Assembly (NCBI GenBank): GCA_003214055.1
Contig: QCMD01000001.1
Location: 124,001 to 188,000, forward strand
Source: Prochlorococcus sp. AG-418-K17
Lineage (GTDB): Bacteria; Cyanobacteriota; Cyanobacteriia; PCC-6307; Cyanobiaceae
DNA length: 64,000 nt
Reading direction: 5' to 3'
The notes below the pieces were generated by a model that saw only the letters and a list, made by a program, of their open reading frames with translations, was not told where the DNA came from and made no database searches. This document shows, in pieces, positions 9,470 through 18,459 of the stretch. The first letter of the stretch is position 1. Every line of letters begins with the position of its first letter. The position numbers were made by a program, and so were the translations under genes.

Positions 9470-11046
9470 TGTTAAGGGAGCCATTTTCGCATGAATCTAT
9501 ATCGATAAACGAATGGGATGTAATTGTTATTGGTGCTGGTGCTGCAGGTTTAATGACTTGTCTAGAGTTACCCTCTAAACTCAAGGTACTACTTTTAAAT
9601 AGAAATACCAGCAAGATATCTTCGAGTAGATGGGCACAGGGAGGTATAGCCTCAGTTGTAAGACCAGATGACTCATTTGATTTACATGCAGAAGATACCT
9701 TGAAAGCTGGAGATGGACTTTGTGATATAAAGGCTGTAGAAATGCTTGTTAAAGAAGCACCAGAATGTGTTGATAGATTACAAAATTTAGGTATGATTTT
9801 TGATCAGAATTTTGATCAATTAGCAACTACTTTAGAGGCAGCTCATTCAAGAAGAAGGGTACTCCATGTCAAAGATAGAACTGGAAGAGCTTTAGTTGAG
9901 GTTCTGGAAGATCATGTTGAGAATAAAAAAAACATTCTCCATTGCAGAGGTGTTCGCGTAACTGAATTACTTATTAGAAATAATGAATGTAAGGGAGTGC
10001 AGGTACTAGATGGATCTAATTTATATTGGATTACTTCTAAAGCGGTTGTTTTAGCAACTGGTGGTGGTGGTCACCTATTTACTAATACTACCAATCCCGC
10101 TCAATCTTCTGGAGAGGGAATTGCACTTGCATGGAGAGCAGGTACTGCTATTGAAGATCTAGAGTTTATACAATTTCATCCTACTGCATTAAAATTTTAT
10201 GGAGCTCCTTGTTTTTTAATATCTGAGGCGCTCAGAGGTGAAGGAGCAGTTTTAGTTGATAAAAATGGTGAAAGTCCTGTTAAAAATTTACAAAATAGAG
10301 ATTTAGCAACTAGAGATCAAGTTAGTAGAGCAATAATGTCAAATATGCGAATCAACAATATTGATCATGTGGGTTTAGATCTTAGATATATTGATCCAGA
10401 AAAAATCGTTAAAAGATTTCCAACAATTTTAAGTAGATGCCAGGATTATGGTGTTAATCCTCTAAACGAGGTAATTCCTGTTGCACCAGCAGCCCACTAT
10501 TGGATGGGAGGAGTGAGTACTGACTTGAATGCATCATCCACTACAAAAGGATTATATGCTGTAGGGGAGGTTGCCTCTACTGGAGTTCATGGTGCCAATA
10601 GATTAGCAAGTAACTCACTTATGGAATGTCTAGTTTTTGCTAGAAAGATGAAATCTATTATTTTAAATAGTCCATTAAAAATTAGCAATTTAGAGAGATC
10701 TACTAAAGATTTGTATATTCAAGATCCTCAAGAAGATCAAATATCAAGCATAGTTGATAAAATTGATAATTTAAGAAAATTGTGCTGGACTAATTTAGGA
10801 GTATCCCGTACAAAAAAAAATATGAATGAATTTTTGAAAAATATTAAAACCGATATTCAAAAATTACAGAAAAATTCTTTGCTTAATAGTCTAAAAGAAA
10901 TTCAAATTGAGCAAAAAATTAAACTTAATGAACCTAATAGAAGAAAACTCAATCTTTTGCTTGATTTACAAAATAGACAAATTACAACATCAATTTTGTT
11001 GAATGCTTGTTTATTCAGAGAAGAGAGCAGGGGGGGGGCATCATAG
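9469..11046 (+). CDS. nadB: L-aspartate oxidase NadB, C-terminus altered by a frameshift in G9
   Basis: NadB is the FAD enzyme that oxidises L-aspartate to iminoaspartate, the first step of NAD synthesis. The Rossmann motif VIGAGAAGLMTC lies near residue 21. The succinate-dehydrogenase-like catalytic segments SSRWAQGGIAS, EFIQFHPTAL and GANRLASNSLMECL are intact. In the given sequence the frame ends RGGAS-stop directly after a run of nine G at 11030-11038. Removing one G gives RGGHHRDDFPKK and a further 29 or so residues to a stop at 11137. That matches the conserved C-terminus of the family. The gene is therefore a recent frameshift, a slippage-prone allele, or a sequencing error. Its upstream neighbour overlaps by one base. 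Confidence 0.95.
   Translation: MLREPFSHESISINEWDVIVIGAGAAGLMTCLELPSKLKVLLLNRNTSKISSSRWAQGGIASVVRPDDSFDLHAEDTLKAGDGLCDIKAVEMLVKEAPECVDRLQNLGMIFDQNFDQLATTLEAAHSRRRVLHVKDRTGRALVEVLEDHVENKKNILHCRGVRVTELLIRNNECKGVQVLDGSNLYWITSKAVVLATGGGGHLFTNTTNPAQSSGEGIALAWRAGTAIEDLEFIQFHPTALKFYGAPCFLISEALRGEGAVLVDKNGESPVKNLQNRDLATRDQVSRAIMSNMRINNIDHVGLDLRYIDPEKIVKRFPTILSRCQDYGVNPLNEVIPVAPAAHYWMGGVSTDLNASSTTKGLYAVGEVASTGVHGANRLASNSLMECLVFARKMKSIILNSPLKISNLERSTKDLYIQDPQEDQISSIVDKIDNLRKLCWTNLGVSRTKKNMNEFLKNIKTDIQKLQKNSLLNSLKEIQIEQKIKLNEPNRRKLNLLLDLQNRQITTSILLNACLFREESRGGAS
11030..11038 (+). repeat. G9 homopolymer at the nadB frameshift
   Basis: Nine consecutive G occur in a genome that rarely has runs above five. 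One base fewer restores the conserved RGGHHRDDFP sequence of NadB. Confidence 0.9.
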
Positions 11047-11126
11047 GGATGATTTTCCGAAAAAACATTTAAATTGGGAATGCCATACTAGGCAACAATT
11101 AGGCAAAGGGATTAATAAAAGATTTA

Positions 11127-12062
11127 TTAAAAATTAAGATCTCCCTTATAGTCAGTTTTTGTTGCTAATTCATTCAAATCACGAGTACCACTAATTATTT
11201 CTCCATTTATTTCCCAAGAAGGAAATCCACTGATTCCTTTCGTTTGGCATAATTCATACTCATTATTTTTACCATCTTTAGCACATTCAACTACTTTTAA
11301 TTCTTTAACTGCTTCTATACCAAATAATTGTTTCTGATCGTGGCAATGCGGGCACCAGTATGCGCTATACATAACAATATTGTTTTCACTTAAAAATTTT
11401 GCAAACTTTATTTTCTGGGGTGAGCTTGAAGTGGTAATTATTGGTGATACATTTTCAGTGGGGCTCGCAACATCAATAGCATTAGAGGGGTCAACGTTTG
11501 TTGACCAAATTAGGCCTCCCAAAAAGACACTAATGGCTACAATAAAACCTCTAAAAATCATTGGTTCTCTACTTTCGAACTTTGCTCCAATCATAGAAAT
11601 TATAAAGATAGAAAACGATAAAATTGCTGAAAGTATACAAAAAAGGCAATATGCTTGAATCTTAAAAAACATTATATTTATCAATAAAAAGCTAAATGTT
11701 GATGACGCACAAGAAATAAGAAATACTAACCACCATAAAATCTTATTTAATTTTTCTTTTGGGGAAATTAAATTAAGCGAAAGTATTATTGTTATTACTA
11801 ATATTGATAAATACGTTATAAATCCAGCTAATGAGAGAGGTATATTCACTTGATTATTTTCAAATAAAGTACCCCAAGGACTATTTAAAACTGTTTCACA
11901 ACCATTTTGAATTCCTGGGCATGAAAGCGAAGTAAATAATCCCCAGTTTTTTAAAGTAATCGAACCTGTGTCAACTATACCTATAGTGGCAAGAATTGCG
12001 ATTATGATTTTTGGCCATTTCAAATCCTTTTTATTTCTTCTATTTAAAGTCTTTAGGGCCAT
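11127..12062 (-). CDS. VKOR-thioredoxin fusion (disulfide-forming enzyme)
   Basis: This is a membrane-embedded vitamin K epoxide reductase domain with four or five helices. It carries the paired loop cysteines CPGIQNGC and the active-site CXXC YCLFCILSA. It is fused to a thioredoxin-like domain with YWCPHCHDQ near residue 236. Such fusions (LTO1 in plants) oxidise protein thiols in the lumen or periplasm and pass electrons to quinone, supporting photosystem II assembly. At 311 residues the length is normal. If nadB is read in its restored frame, the two convergent genes overlap by 11 bp. Confidence 0.93.
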   Translation of the reverse strand: MALKTLNRRNKKDLKWPKIIIAILATIGIVDTGSITLKNWGLFTSLSCPGIQNGCETVLNSPWGTLFENNQVNIPLSLAGFITYLSILVITIILSLNLISPKEKLNKILWWLVFLISCASSTFSFLLINIMFFKIQAYCLFCILSAILSFSIFIISMIGAKFESREPMIFRGFIVAISVFLGGLIWSTNVDPSNAIDVASPTENVSPIITTSSSPQKIKFAKFLSENNIVMYSAYWCPHCHDQKQLFGIEAVKELKVVECAKDGKNNEYELCQTKGISGFPSWEINGEIISGTRDLNELATKTDYKGDLNF

Positions 12063-12167
12063 AAAAGATGAAAGTTTGTTATTTACATTATCTATCCTAA
12101 TATTATCTTGGCATTAGAGTTATATACGAAATGCTGTTTTAATCTTAAAATTTTTATTTTTCAAGTT

Positions 12168-13532
12168 GTGAAACAAAATAGTCGTAATGTAAAAGAAAAA
12201 AAACTATCTAAGATTGCATTCAGTCATGTTGGCTGTGAGAAAAATCTTGTTGATACTGAACATATGCAAGGCTTATTAGATAAAGAGGGTTATGAAGTTG
12301 ACAGTAATATAAATGATGCAAATGTAGTTGTTGTAAATACTTGCAGTTTTATTGAAACAGCTAGAGAAGAATCTATTAGAAAAATTTTAGAATATACAAA
12401 TCAAGGAAAGGAAGTAATAGTTGCAGGCTGTATGGCACAGCATTTTAAAGATGAGCTTTTAAAAGAAATCCCTGAAATAAAAGGTTTGGTTGGAACAGGA
12501 GATTATCAAAAGATAGCCAAAGTTTTAGACAGAGTAGAAAAAGGGGAAATCGTTAATGAAGTATCAAAAATACCTGAATTTATTGCAGATGAGGAAATGC
12601 CTCGTTTTGTAAATAAAAATAAATTTGTTGCTTATCTTCGCATTGCAGAAGGCTGCAACTATAATTGCGCTTTTTGTATTATTCCTAAGTTGAGAGGTCC
12701 TCAAAGAAGTAGAACAATGGAATCTATAGTTTCAGAAGCCAAAAGTCTTGCAAAAAAGGGTATTCAAGAAATCATATTAATTAGTCAAATAACAACTAAT
12801 TATGGTCAAGATATTTATGGAAAACCATCATTAGCCAAACTTTTGAATGAGCTTTCTAAAGTTCCAATTCCTTGGATAAGGATACATTATGCTTATCCAA
12901 CAGGTTTAACTTATGAAGTTATTAGAGCTTTCAAAGATTCAAAAAATATAGTCCCTTACTTTGATTTGCCACTTCAGCATAGTCATCCAGATGTGTTGAA
13001 GAGTATGAATAGACCTTGGCAAGCTTCTTTGAATGAATCAATTTTGGAGAAAATTAGACAAGAAATTCCATCTGCTGTATTAAGAACTAGTCTAATTGTT
13101 GGTTTCCCAGGAGAAAAAAAAGAACATTTTGAACATCTTCTCGAATTTTTGGATAGGCATAAATTTGATCATGTGGGAGTGTTTATTTTTTCTCCTGAGG
13201 AAGGAACTGCAGCTTTTCATTTACCAAATAAAGTATCTCCAAAGGTTGCAGAGGCAAGAAAAGATAACGTTATTTCAGTTCAACAAAATATCTCTAAAGA
13301 TAAAAATCAGACATATATTGGTTCAAAAATGGAGATTTTGGTAGAAAAAATATCAGACAATAACGAATTAATAGGTCGGTCCTATAATTTCGCTCCTGAA
13401 ATTGACGGAACTGTAATTTTATCTGTTAAAGATAAAATTGATTTGAAAAATTATATAGGTAAATTTGTTGAAGCAGACATTTCTTTTGCTGATGAATATG
13501 ATTTATATGGAGAGATTATTAAAATTTTGTAG
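12168..13532 (+). CDS. rimO: Ribosomal protein S12 methylthiotransferase RimO
   Basis: RimO is a radical-SAM enzyme that methylthiolates an Asp of ribosomal protein S12. The N-terminal UPF0004 domain carries [11 protein letters not shown] and VNTCSFIE. The radical-SAM cluster is [11 protein letters not shown], and a TRAM domain closes the C-terminus (DLYGEIIKI). The SHVGCxKN motif separates RimO from MiaB. I prefer the GTG at 12168 ([12 protein letters not shown]) to the track start at 12108. The 20 upstream residues are hydrophobic and unlike family N-termini. The resulting length is about 454 residues. Confidence 0.93.
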   Translation: MKQNSRNVKEKKLSKIAFSHVGCEKNLVDTEHMQGLLDKEGYEVDSNINDANVVVVNTCSFIETAREESIRKILEYTNQGKEVIVAGCMAQHFKDELLKEIPEIKGLVGTGDYQKIAKVLDRVEKGEIVNEVSKIPEFIADEEMPRFVNKNKFVAYLRIAEGCNYNCAFCIIPKLRGPQRSRTMESIVSEAKSLAKKGIQEIILISQITTNYGQDIYGKPSLAKLLNELSKVPIPWIRIHYAYPTGLTYEVIRAFKDSKNIVPYFDLPLQHSHPDVLKSMNRPWQASLNESILEKIRQEIPSAVLRTSLIVGFPGEKKEHFEHLLEFLDRHKFDHVGVFIFSPEEGTAAFHLPNKVSPKVAEARKDNVISVQQNISKDKNQTYIGSKMEILVEKISDNNELIGRSYNFAPEIDGTVILSVKDKIDLKNYIGKFVEADISFADEYDLYGEIIKIL

Positions 13533-13537
13533 TTTTT

Positions 13538-13630
13538 TTAAATTAATTTAACTGCTCTTAAGAGCTTATCTAATGCGAAAGCAGCTCCAAAACCAAAACC
13601 AATAAATGCAAAATAGAAAATAATGTTCAT
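13538..13630 (-). CDS. petL: PetL-like single-helix peptide of cytochrome b6f (30 aa)
   Basis: The ORF is too short for the track. On the minus strand, ATG at 13630 opens 30 codons. It encodes MNIIFYFAFIGFGFG, a hydrophobic helix, and a basic end LDKLLRAVKLI. Length, one transmembrane helix and the basic C-terminal Lys-Leu-Ile ending resemble PetL (Ycf7), a peripheral subunit that stabilises the cytochrome b6f dimer. Other very small thylakoid peptides (PetN, PetM, Psb types) were considered; their typical sequences fit less well. It converges on rimO with only 5 bp between. Confidence 0.6.
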   Translation of the reverse strand: MNIIFYFAFIGFGFGAAFALDKLLRAVKLI

Positions 13631-13694
13631 TAATTTTTTTACTTTTATTTAATTTAACATCAGATGAAAAGATTAGATTTTTTCGTTTAATTTC

Positions 13695-14081
13695 TTAATC
13701 TTGGATATATGGTAATTTTTTGTATAAACATTCTTCTGCTTTTTGCAGTTCCCTGCCTATATATAGTGCATGATCGAATCTGGTTATTAAGTCATTTCTT
13801 TCTTCAGTGATCATTATTCCAAGTTGTTTCGCACTAATACCTTTAAAAACTTCATTACTAACTCTTTTATTTTGAGAGTCGCATTTAATTGGTTCATTTG
13901 TTTCTGGGTCAAGCGCATATCCCTCATCATTAATATTATTAAGAAAGTGCTCTAAAATTATTTTATTTTCTTCTAAATCTACTTTGATAATAAAATAACC
14001 GTTTGGATCTAAATCTATATATCGGTTCGATAGGTTATTATCAATAATTGTTTTTTCATCGAAATTGTTCTTAGAATCCAT
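13695..14081 (-). CDS. DUF4346-like conserved protein (128 aa)
   Basis: This soluble protein has RYIDLDPNGYFIIKVDLEE near residue 20 and FDHALYIGRELQKAEECL near the C-terminus. Both resemble the cyanobacterial DUF4346 family as I remember it. Function is unknown. It is preceded on the same strand by the GNAT-like gene, about 60 bp away. Confidence 0.65.
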   Translation of the reverse strand: MDSKNNFDEKTIIDNNLSNRYIDLDPNGYFIIKVDLEENKIILEHFLNNINDEGYALDPETNEPIKCDSQNKRVSNEVFKGISAKQLGIMITEERNDLITRFDHALYIGRELQKAEECLYKKLPYIQD

Positions 14082-14142
14082 TCTTAGAAGTTAATAAAAA
14101 ACTACATTACTAATATAATCTTTGGTAAAGCCGAATAATTTT

Positions 14143-15297
14143 TTATTTAAAGGGTATAGATTTATTTTCAAAATCAATTTCCATCTCGGTTTGTTTATTT
14201 ACTTCATTTAGCCAAGGATAAATTATATTTTCCATATTTTTGTCAAACCACTTATGCATGCTAACGGTGCTTTTTGCAAAAAAACCTCTCCGTCTTTTAT
14301 GTTTACCACCCGCTCCAGGATCAAAAAAATGGATACTATTTTTTATTGCCCATTCAATTGGTTGGTAATAGCATAATTCAAAATGTAAATTAGATATTTC
14401 TTCTTGACTACCCCAATATCTACCCCATAAGTTGTTTTCATTTTTAACGCACATCGACATAGCAAAAATTTCATTTGAATCATGTTTTGATGCACTAAAA
14501 AGTAAAAGATTTTTTTTATTATCAACCAGTGTTTCGAAAAATGTAGATGTTAGATATTTACTTCCCCAAACTCCCCACCTCGAACAATGCTGTTCATAAA
14601 AATTATGCATTTTTTTGAGGATTTCTTGGTTAATATCACCTTCATTAAAAATTTCTACTTTAATTTCTTGTTTAGTAATTGATTTCCTCTCTTTTTTTAT
14701 ATTTTTTCTCTGATTAGAGTTAAATCTAGATAGAAATTCGTCAAATGTTTTTTCTCCATTACTCCTCCATTCACTGCTGGAGTTTATCCATTCATAGTAT
14801 CCCAAAGATTTAAGATGGTTTCCCCAGCTTTCATCAATATATAAATAATTACAACTTAGGATTTTGTTTGTAATCGCAAAGCTTTCGATATGGTTTATAA
14901 GTAAATTTGTAATTTCTTTCTTGTCTTTATTTTTTTTATAAAGAAATTGATATCCATTTACAGGACTATAAGGACTCATTCCAATTAATTTAGGGTAATA
15001 ATTTAAATTCAGCTCTTGAGCCAATCTTGCAAATGATTGGTCAAAAATGAATTCTCCATAGCTATGATTTTTTAAAAAAAGTGGGGCAATTCCTGTTATT
15101 TCTTCATTTTCATAAGCAACAAAATATAGAGGCTGCCAACCAGTTTCTCTTGAAACACTTTTTGATATCTCAAGGTTTTTAATCCAAGTCCATTCATAAA
15201 ATGGATTATTAATTTCATTTGCTAATTCATTCCATATCTCCTTGGAGATTTCCTTAATTGACAATTTTACTTCAACTTTATGTATTTTTTGATTCAT
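14143..15297 (-). CDS. GNAT-like protein of the COG3146/DUF482 family
   Basis: The protein has the typical start EWTWIKNLE...SRETGWQPLYF and the segment SPVNGYQFL. The C-terminal half carries the acyltransferase-like FYEQHCSRWGVWGSKYL and GAGGKHKRRRGF. The family is often annotated as peptidoglycan-biosynthesis related (FemAB/GNAT fold) but the substrate is not established. At 384 residues it is close to the family length. It lies 17 bp downstream of the RibD-C gene. Confidence 0.85.
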   Translation of the reverse strand: MNQKIHKVEVKLSIKEISKEIWNELANEINNPFYEWTWIKNLEISKSVSRETGWQPLYFVAYENEEITGIAPLFLKNHSYGEFIFDQSFARLAQELNLNYYPKLIGMSPYSPVNGYQFLYKKNKDKKEITNLLINHIESFAITNKILSCNYLYIDESWGNHLKSLGYYEWINSSSEWRSNGEKTFDEFLSRFNSNQRKNIKKERKSITKQEIKVEIFNEGDINQEILKKMHNFYEQHCSRWGVWGSKYLTSTFFETLVDNKKNLLLFSASKHDSNEIFAMSMCVKNENNLWGRYWGSQEEISNLHFELCYYQPIEWAIKNSIHFFDPGAGGKHKRRRGFFAKSTVSMHKWFDKNMENIIYPWLNEVNKQTEMEIDFENKSIPFK

Positions 15298-15314
15298 TTA
15301 TTGATGAAACTATT

Positions 15315-15965
15315 TCAAATTTTTTTGTAATGAACATGGATTTCATTATTCATTAAATTTTTAATTGATTTTATTTCCCATAGCCTTTTGAGATTAAAAA
15401 TCGTATTTGTTTGTTCTGGAGGGATCCATGTATATCTACCTCCAATAATTCGTGGAATTATTGTAATTTTTATATCTGTTATTAGATCCTCTTTTATAAA
15501 TGAATTTATAAGTTTTGCACCTCCTAAAAGAGCTAAATCATTTATCCTTTGTTTTTTGAGTGAAATTAAAGTTTTTTCCCATGAATCTTCGAAAAAGAGT
15601 TCTTTCTCGAATTCATTATTCGACGAATTATCAACTTTACTTGAGCTTATTAGCCATCTTCTAATTGGTTGACGAAAGTATTTCCAATTACTATTAAATT
15701 TTTTGCTATTTGAAGCAACTATAGAAATTGGTTGGCTTTTTGATATATTTACTTCATTATTATCAGTGAGATTTTTAACTAGGTAAGTTGATTGATGAGC
15801 TAATAAAGTACCTAAACCAAAAATGGTGGCGTCAACCATTGATAAGTTTTGATTTAATATTTTTTTATCTTCATCGCTTCCAAGATGTGATTCTCCACCT
15901 CCAGGAAATGCAATTCTCCCATCAAGACTTGATGCTATAACAATTATTACTCTTGGGATATTCAA
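15315..15965 (-). CDS. RibD C-terminal-domain (DHFR-fold) reductase
   Basis: This is a stand-alone RibD_C/dihydrofolate-reductase-fold domain. It shows the N-terminal IVIASSLDGRIA, a central DATIFGLGTLLAH and the C-terminal LALLGGAKLINSFIKEDLI that binds NADPH. It lacks the deaminase half of RibD, so it may reduce the riboflavin intermediate in partnership with another protein or act on another pterin-like substrate. It overlaps the tandem QueD gene by 4 bp, hinting at linked pterin or deazapurine metabolism. Confidence 0.87.
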   Translation of the reverse strand: MNIPRVIIVIASSLDGRIAFPGGGESHLGSDEDKKILNQNLSMVDATIFGLGTLLAHQSTYLVKNLTDNNEVNISKSQPISIVASNSKKFNSNWKYFRQPIRRWLISSSKVDNSSNNEFEKELFFEDSWEKTLISLKKQRINDLALLGGAKLINSFIKEDLITDIKITIIPRIIGGRYTWIPPEQTNTIFNLKRLWEIKSIKNLMNNEIHVHYKKI

Positions 15966-16900
15966 GTTTGCGTGACTAAACTATTTTCAAATTCCAACTT
16001 AAACGAATTGGTTAACTTTTGATCAACATAAATTTCTGCAGCATTATTTGGACTCTCCTGGAGTCTTATTTTGTGTAATGTTGCACCAAGGTTATGTATT
16101 GGTTTTTTAAGAATATCAGAAATATATAAAGCTATATTTTCAGCAGTTGGAACACAATTATGGAAAAATTCGATGTCTTTATTAAGAAAAGTATGATCTA
16201 GTTGTTCAACAACTAAATCGTTAATTATCTCTTGGAGGGCAGATAAGTCGCAAACCATTCCTGTTCTTTTATCAATTTCTCCTTTTACAGTTATATCGAC
16301 AAGATAGTTATGACCATGTCCATTAACTCTGGCACATTTCCCATAGATTTTTTTATTTTCATCAAAGGATATCTCTTCTTTTGCAAGTCTATGAGCGGCT
16401 GCAAAATGAGTTTGTACTGTTAAAAATGCTTCCATGTTTTTTCCAAAATAATCTGCCCATAAATTTGGGTTTTCATAAAGTCTTAGACTTGTAAGAGGTA
16501 AATCATCCTTCAGACGACTCCAAATGACCTTTACTAATGCTTCAGTTGTTGGAAGTATACCCTCTTGATTATTAACATTAAATTCAGGCCAGACATCATT
16601 TAAAAAACGAAAATCTAATTGTCCAGTAACCTTATCTTTAATAGAGTGTTTTACATCAGAGAGATTAAGTACCATTCCATCAGAGTCTAGTTCTCCACCC
16701 ATTGAAACAATAAGTTCATAATTATGACCATGACCTGGTGCAATACTGCACTTTCCAAAAAGAGATAAATTTTCTTCTGGACTTTTTTCAGGAAGCCAAT
16801 AACGGTGACTAGAACTAAAGCAGGCACGTCGAGTTATGACGCATTCACGTCCTTTTCCATGAGATGGTTTGGATTGTGTAGAAGTCATACCTGTCTGCAA
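15962..16900 (-). CDS. Tandem 6-carboxytetrahydropterin/6-pyruvoyl-tetrahydropterin synthase
   Basis: Two complete PTPS/QueD domains are joined in one chain. The first has FSSSHRYW and GHGHNYELIV, the second HFAAAHRL and GHGHNYLVDI. Each supplies the zinc-binding histidines. The second also has a clear LDHTFLN motif, while the first has LDFRFLN, where the usual His is Phe. The first domain may therefore be catalytically weakened. The track ATG at 16900 is one option; ATG at 16888 (MTSTQSK) is equally plausible. Confidence 0.9.
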   Translation of the reverse strand: MQTGMTSTQSKPSHGKGRECVITRRACFSSSHRYWLPEKSPEENLSLFGKCSIAPGHGHNYELIVSMGGELDSDGMVLNLSDVKHSIKDKVTGQLDFRFLNDVWPEFNVNNQEGILPTTEALVKVIWSRLKDDLPLTSLRLYENPNLWADYFGKNMEAFLTVQTHFAAAHRLAKEEISFDENKKIYGKCARVNGHGHNYLVDITVKGEIDKRTGMVCDLSALQEIINDLVVEQLDHTFLNKDIEFFHNCVPTAENIALYISDILKKPIHNLGATLHKIRLQESPNNAAEIYVDQKLTNSFKLEFENSLVTQT

Positions 16901-16938
16901 TAATACTATCTTAAGGTTTTAAATACGCTTTTGTCTTT

Positions 16939-17496
16939 ATGGAACAATCCATTATCGAAAAAACATTTCATGCTATTAGGGGCAGAAGCATATTTTTAAT
17001 AGGAATGATGGGTTCTGGTAAGTCACAAACTGGTTTAAAGTTGGCTGAATTATTGAAGTATAAATTCATTGATTTAGATTCATTAATAGAGAAGTTGGCA
17101 AAAAAATCTATCAATCAAATTTTTAAGGATGAAGGAGAAGAGAATTTCCGCGAATTAGAAGCAAACTGCCTTAAAGAAACTATCAAAATTCCTTCATTAG
17201 TAATCTCAACTGGGGGAGGAATAGTTACCAAATCGGAAAACTGGGGAATCTTAAGACAGGGAATAATTGCTTGGATAGATATCGACAAAGATATAGCAAT
17301 TGAAAGATTGAAAAATGAAATTGAAAATAGGCCACTTCTTCAGGGAAAGAATCTAAATGATTTATATATGAGCATTTTTCAATCTAGAGAAAATTTGTAT
17401 TCTCAAGCAGATTTAAGAATTCAAGTAAAAAAAGAAAATATTGAAGAAGTTGCTATGAAAATAATTAATGCAATTCATAAAGAAATAATCAGTTAA
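16939..17496 (+). CDS. aroK: Shikimate kinase
   Basis: AroK phosphorylates shikimate at the 3-hydroxyl in aromatic amino-acid synthesis. The P-loop GMMGSGKSQTG is at about residue 22. The substrate-binding FIDLDSLIE and STGGGIV segments and the lid RPLLQ follow. At 185 residues the length is normal. It is divergent from the tandem QueD gene with about 38 bp between, so both promoters must be very short or overlap. Confidence 0.96.
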   Translation: MEQSIIEKTFHAIRGRSIFLIGMMGSGKSQTGLKLAELLKYKFIDLDSLIEKLAKKSINQIFKDEGEENFRELEANCLKETIKIPSLVISTGGGIVTKSENWGILRQGIIAWIDIDKDIAIERLKNEIENRPLLQGKNLNDLYMSIFQSRENLYSQADLRIQVKKENIEEVAMKIINAIHKEIIS

Positions 17497-17750
17497 TCTG
17501 GTTCAATTCTTACTGCAAACCATTTGATAACGTATCCTAATTTTATTTCTAATTCATAAGTGCTTTCCAATAATTCTTCAAAAAATTCCTGATCAGTATC
17601 TTCTATATTTTGATATATTGTCTTTGTTTCTGTCTTACTGAGCCAATTCTTCAACCATAAAATTGCTTCTTGCTTTGATGCAATTTTTTCTTTTGAATCT
17701 GGCTCTAATAGTACATAATGATCTGATGCTCTTATTAGTGGATTTGACAT
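17493..17750 (-). CDS. CRR7-like protein (NDH-1 assembly/stability factor)
   Basis: This 85-residue acidic protein starts MSNPLIRASDHYVLLEPDS and ends in KWFAVRIEPD. The sequence resembles chlororespiratory reduction 7 (CRR7), a small protein needed for accumulation of the chloroplast NDH complex. That fits the many ndh genes in this window, but family assignment rests on memory of a short sequence. Its stop overlaps the aroK stop by 4 bp. Confidence 0.65.
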   Translation of the reverse strand: MSNPLIRASDHYVLLEPDSKEKIASKQEAILWLKNWLSKTETKTIYQNIEDTDQEFFEELLESTYELEIKLGYVIKWFAVRIEPD

Positions 17751-17751
17751 A

Positions 17752-18459
17752 ATGAAGATTCTTCTTGGATTAATTCTTTGCTTGATTTTTCAAGTAATTT
17801 TTTTAGAAAATTCTTTTGCTCTAGTAGATTCTAACGTACGAGAGTTTTTGGAAAATCGTGTAAATCAATGGCCAGAATTATATTTGCCAAATTTTAAATT
17901 ATCAGATACTTCTAAGGATTTAATTTATCCTAAATGGTTCGAGGGGAATTGGCTTGTTACTTCTCAAGATATAGTTAATGATTCAGAAGAGCCAATTATT
18001 TATAAAGTAAATTTCTTTAAGAATGATTCAGATTTAATTGTTGGTAATCGTGCAAAAAATTCTGAATCTATTGGAAAAGCAATATTTGGTGAAACCTTAA
18101 TCAAGGTTGTAAATGATCCTCAATCTATTAATAATCAAATTACTTATTTAAAAGATGATTTTTATATTGATTCAAGAATTACAGGGAGAAATCAGATCCA
18201 AGATAATGATATTTTTTTCGCAGATGAGCTAGTGATACAAACAGCACATAAGCCAGGTGCTTCACGGATTAATCAGGTAGAGACCATTAGTAAATTTCAA
18301 AAATGTTCCGAAGAAATATTGGAAGTTGATAATTCAATCAAACCATCAATTTGTGGAGTGCAATATGTGGCTTCTTATGGTTCAAAAGTTGGTGATCCTT
18401 CTATTCATGCTATAAAAACAAATAAATATAAATTGAAGTTTGAATTTATTGAAAGTTAG
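17752..18459 (+). CDS. Exported conserved hypothetical protein (235 aa)
   Basis: An N-terminal signal peptide (MKILLGLILCLIFQVIFLENSFA) predicts a periplasmic or lumenal protein. The mature part has PKWFEGNWLVTSQDIV and KVNFFKNDSDLIVGNRAKN, with alternating polar and hydrophobic residues suggesting a beta-barrel, lipocalin-like fold. I do not recognise an experimentally studied homologue. The gene begins 1 bp beyond the start of the divergent CRR7-like gene and converges on the GST gene with a 14-bp overlap. Confidence 0.75.
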   Translation: MKILLGLILCLIFQVIFLENSFALVDSNVREFLENRVNQWPELYLPNFKLSDTSKDLIYPKWFEGNWLVTSQDIVNDSEEPIIYKVNFFKNDSDLIVGNRAKNSESIGKAIFGETLIKVVNDPQSINNQITYLKDDFYIDSRITGRNQIQDNDIFFADELVIQTAHKPGASRINQVETISKFQKCSEEILEVDNSIKPSICGVQYVASYGSKVGDPSIHAIKTNKYKLKFEFIES

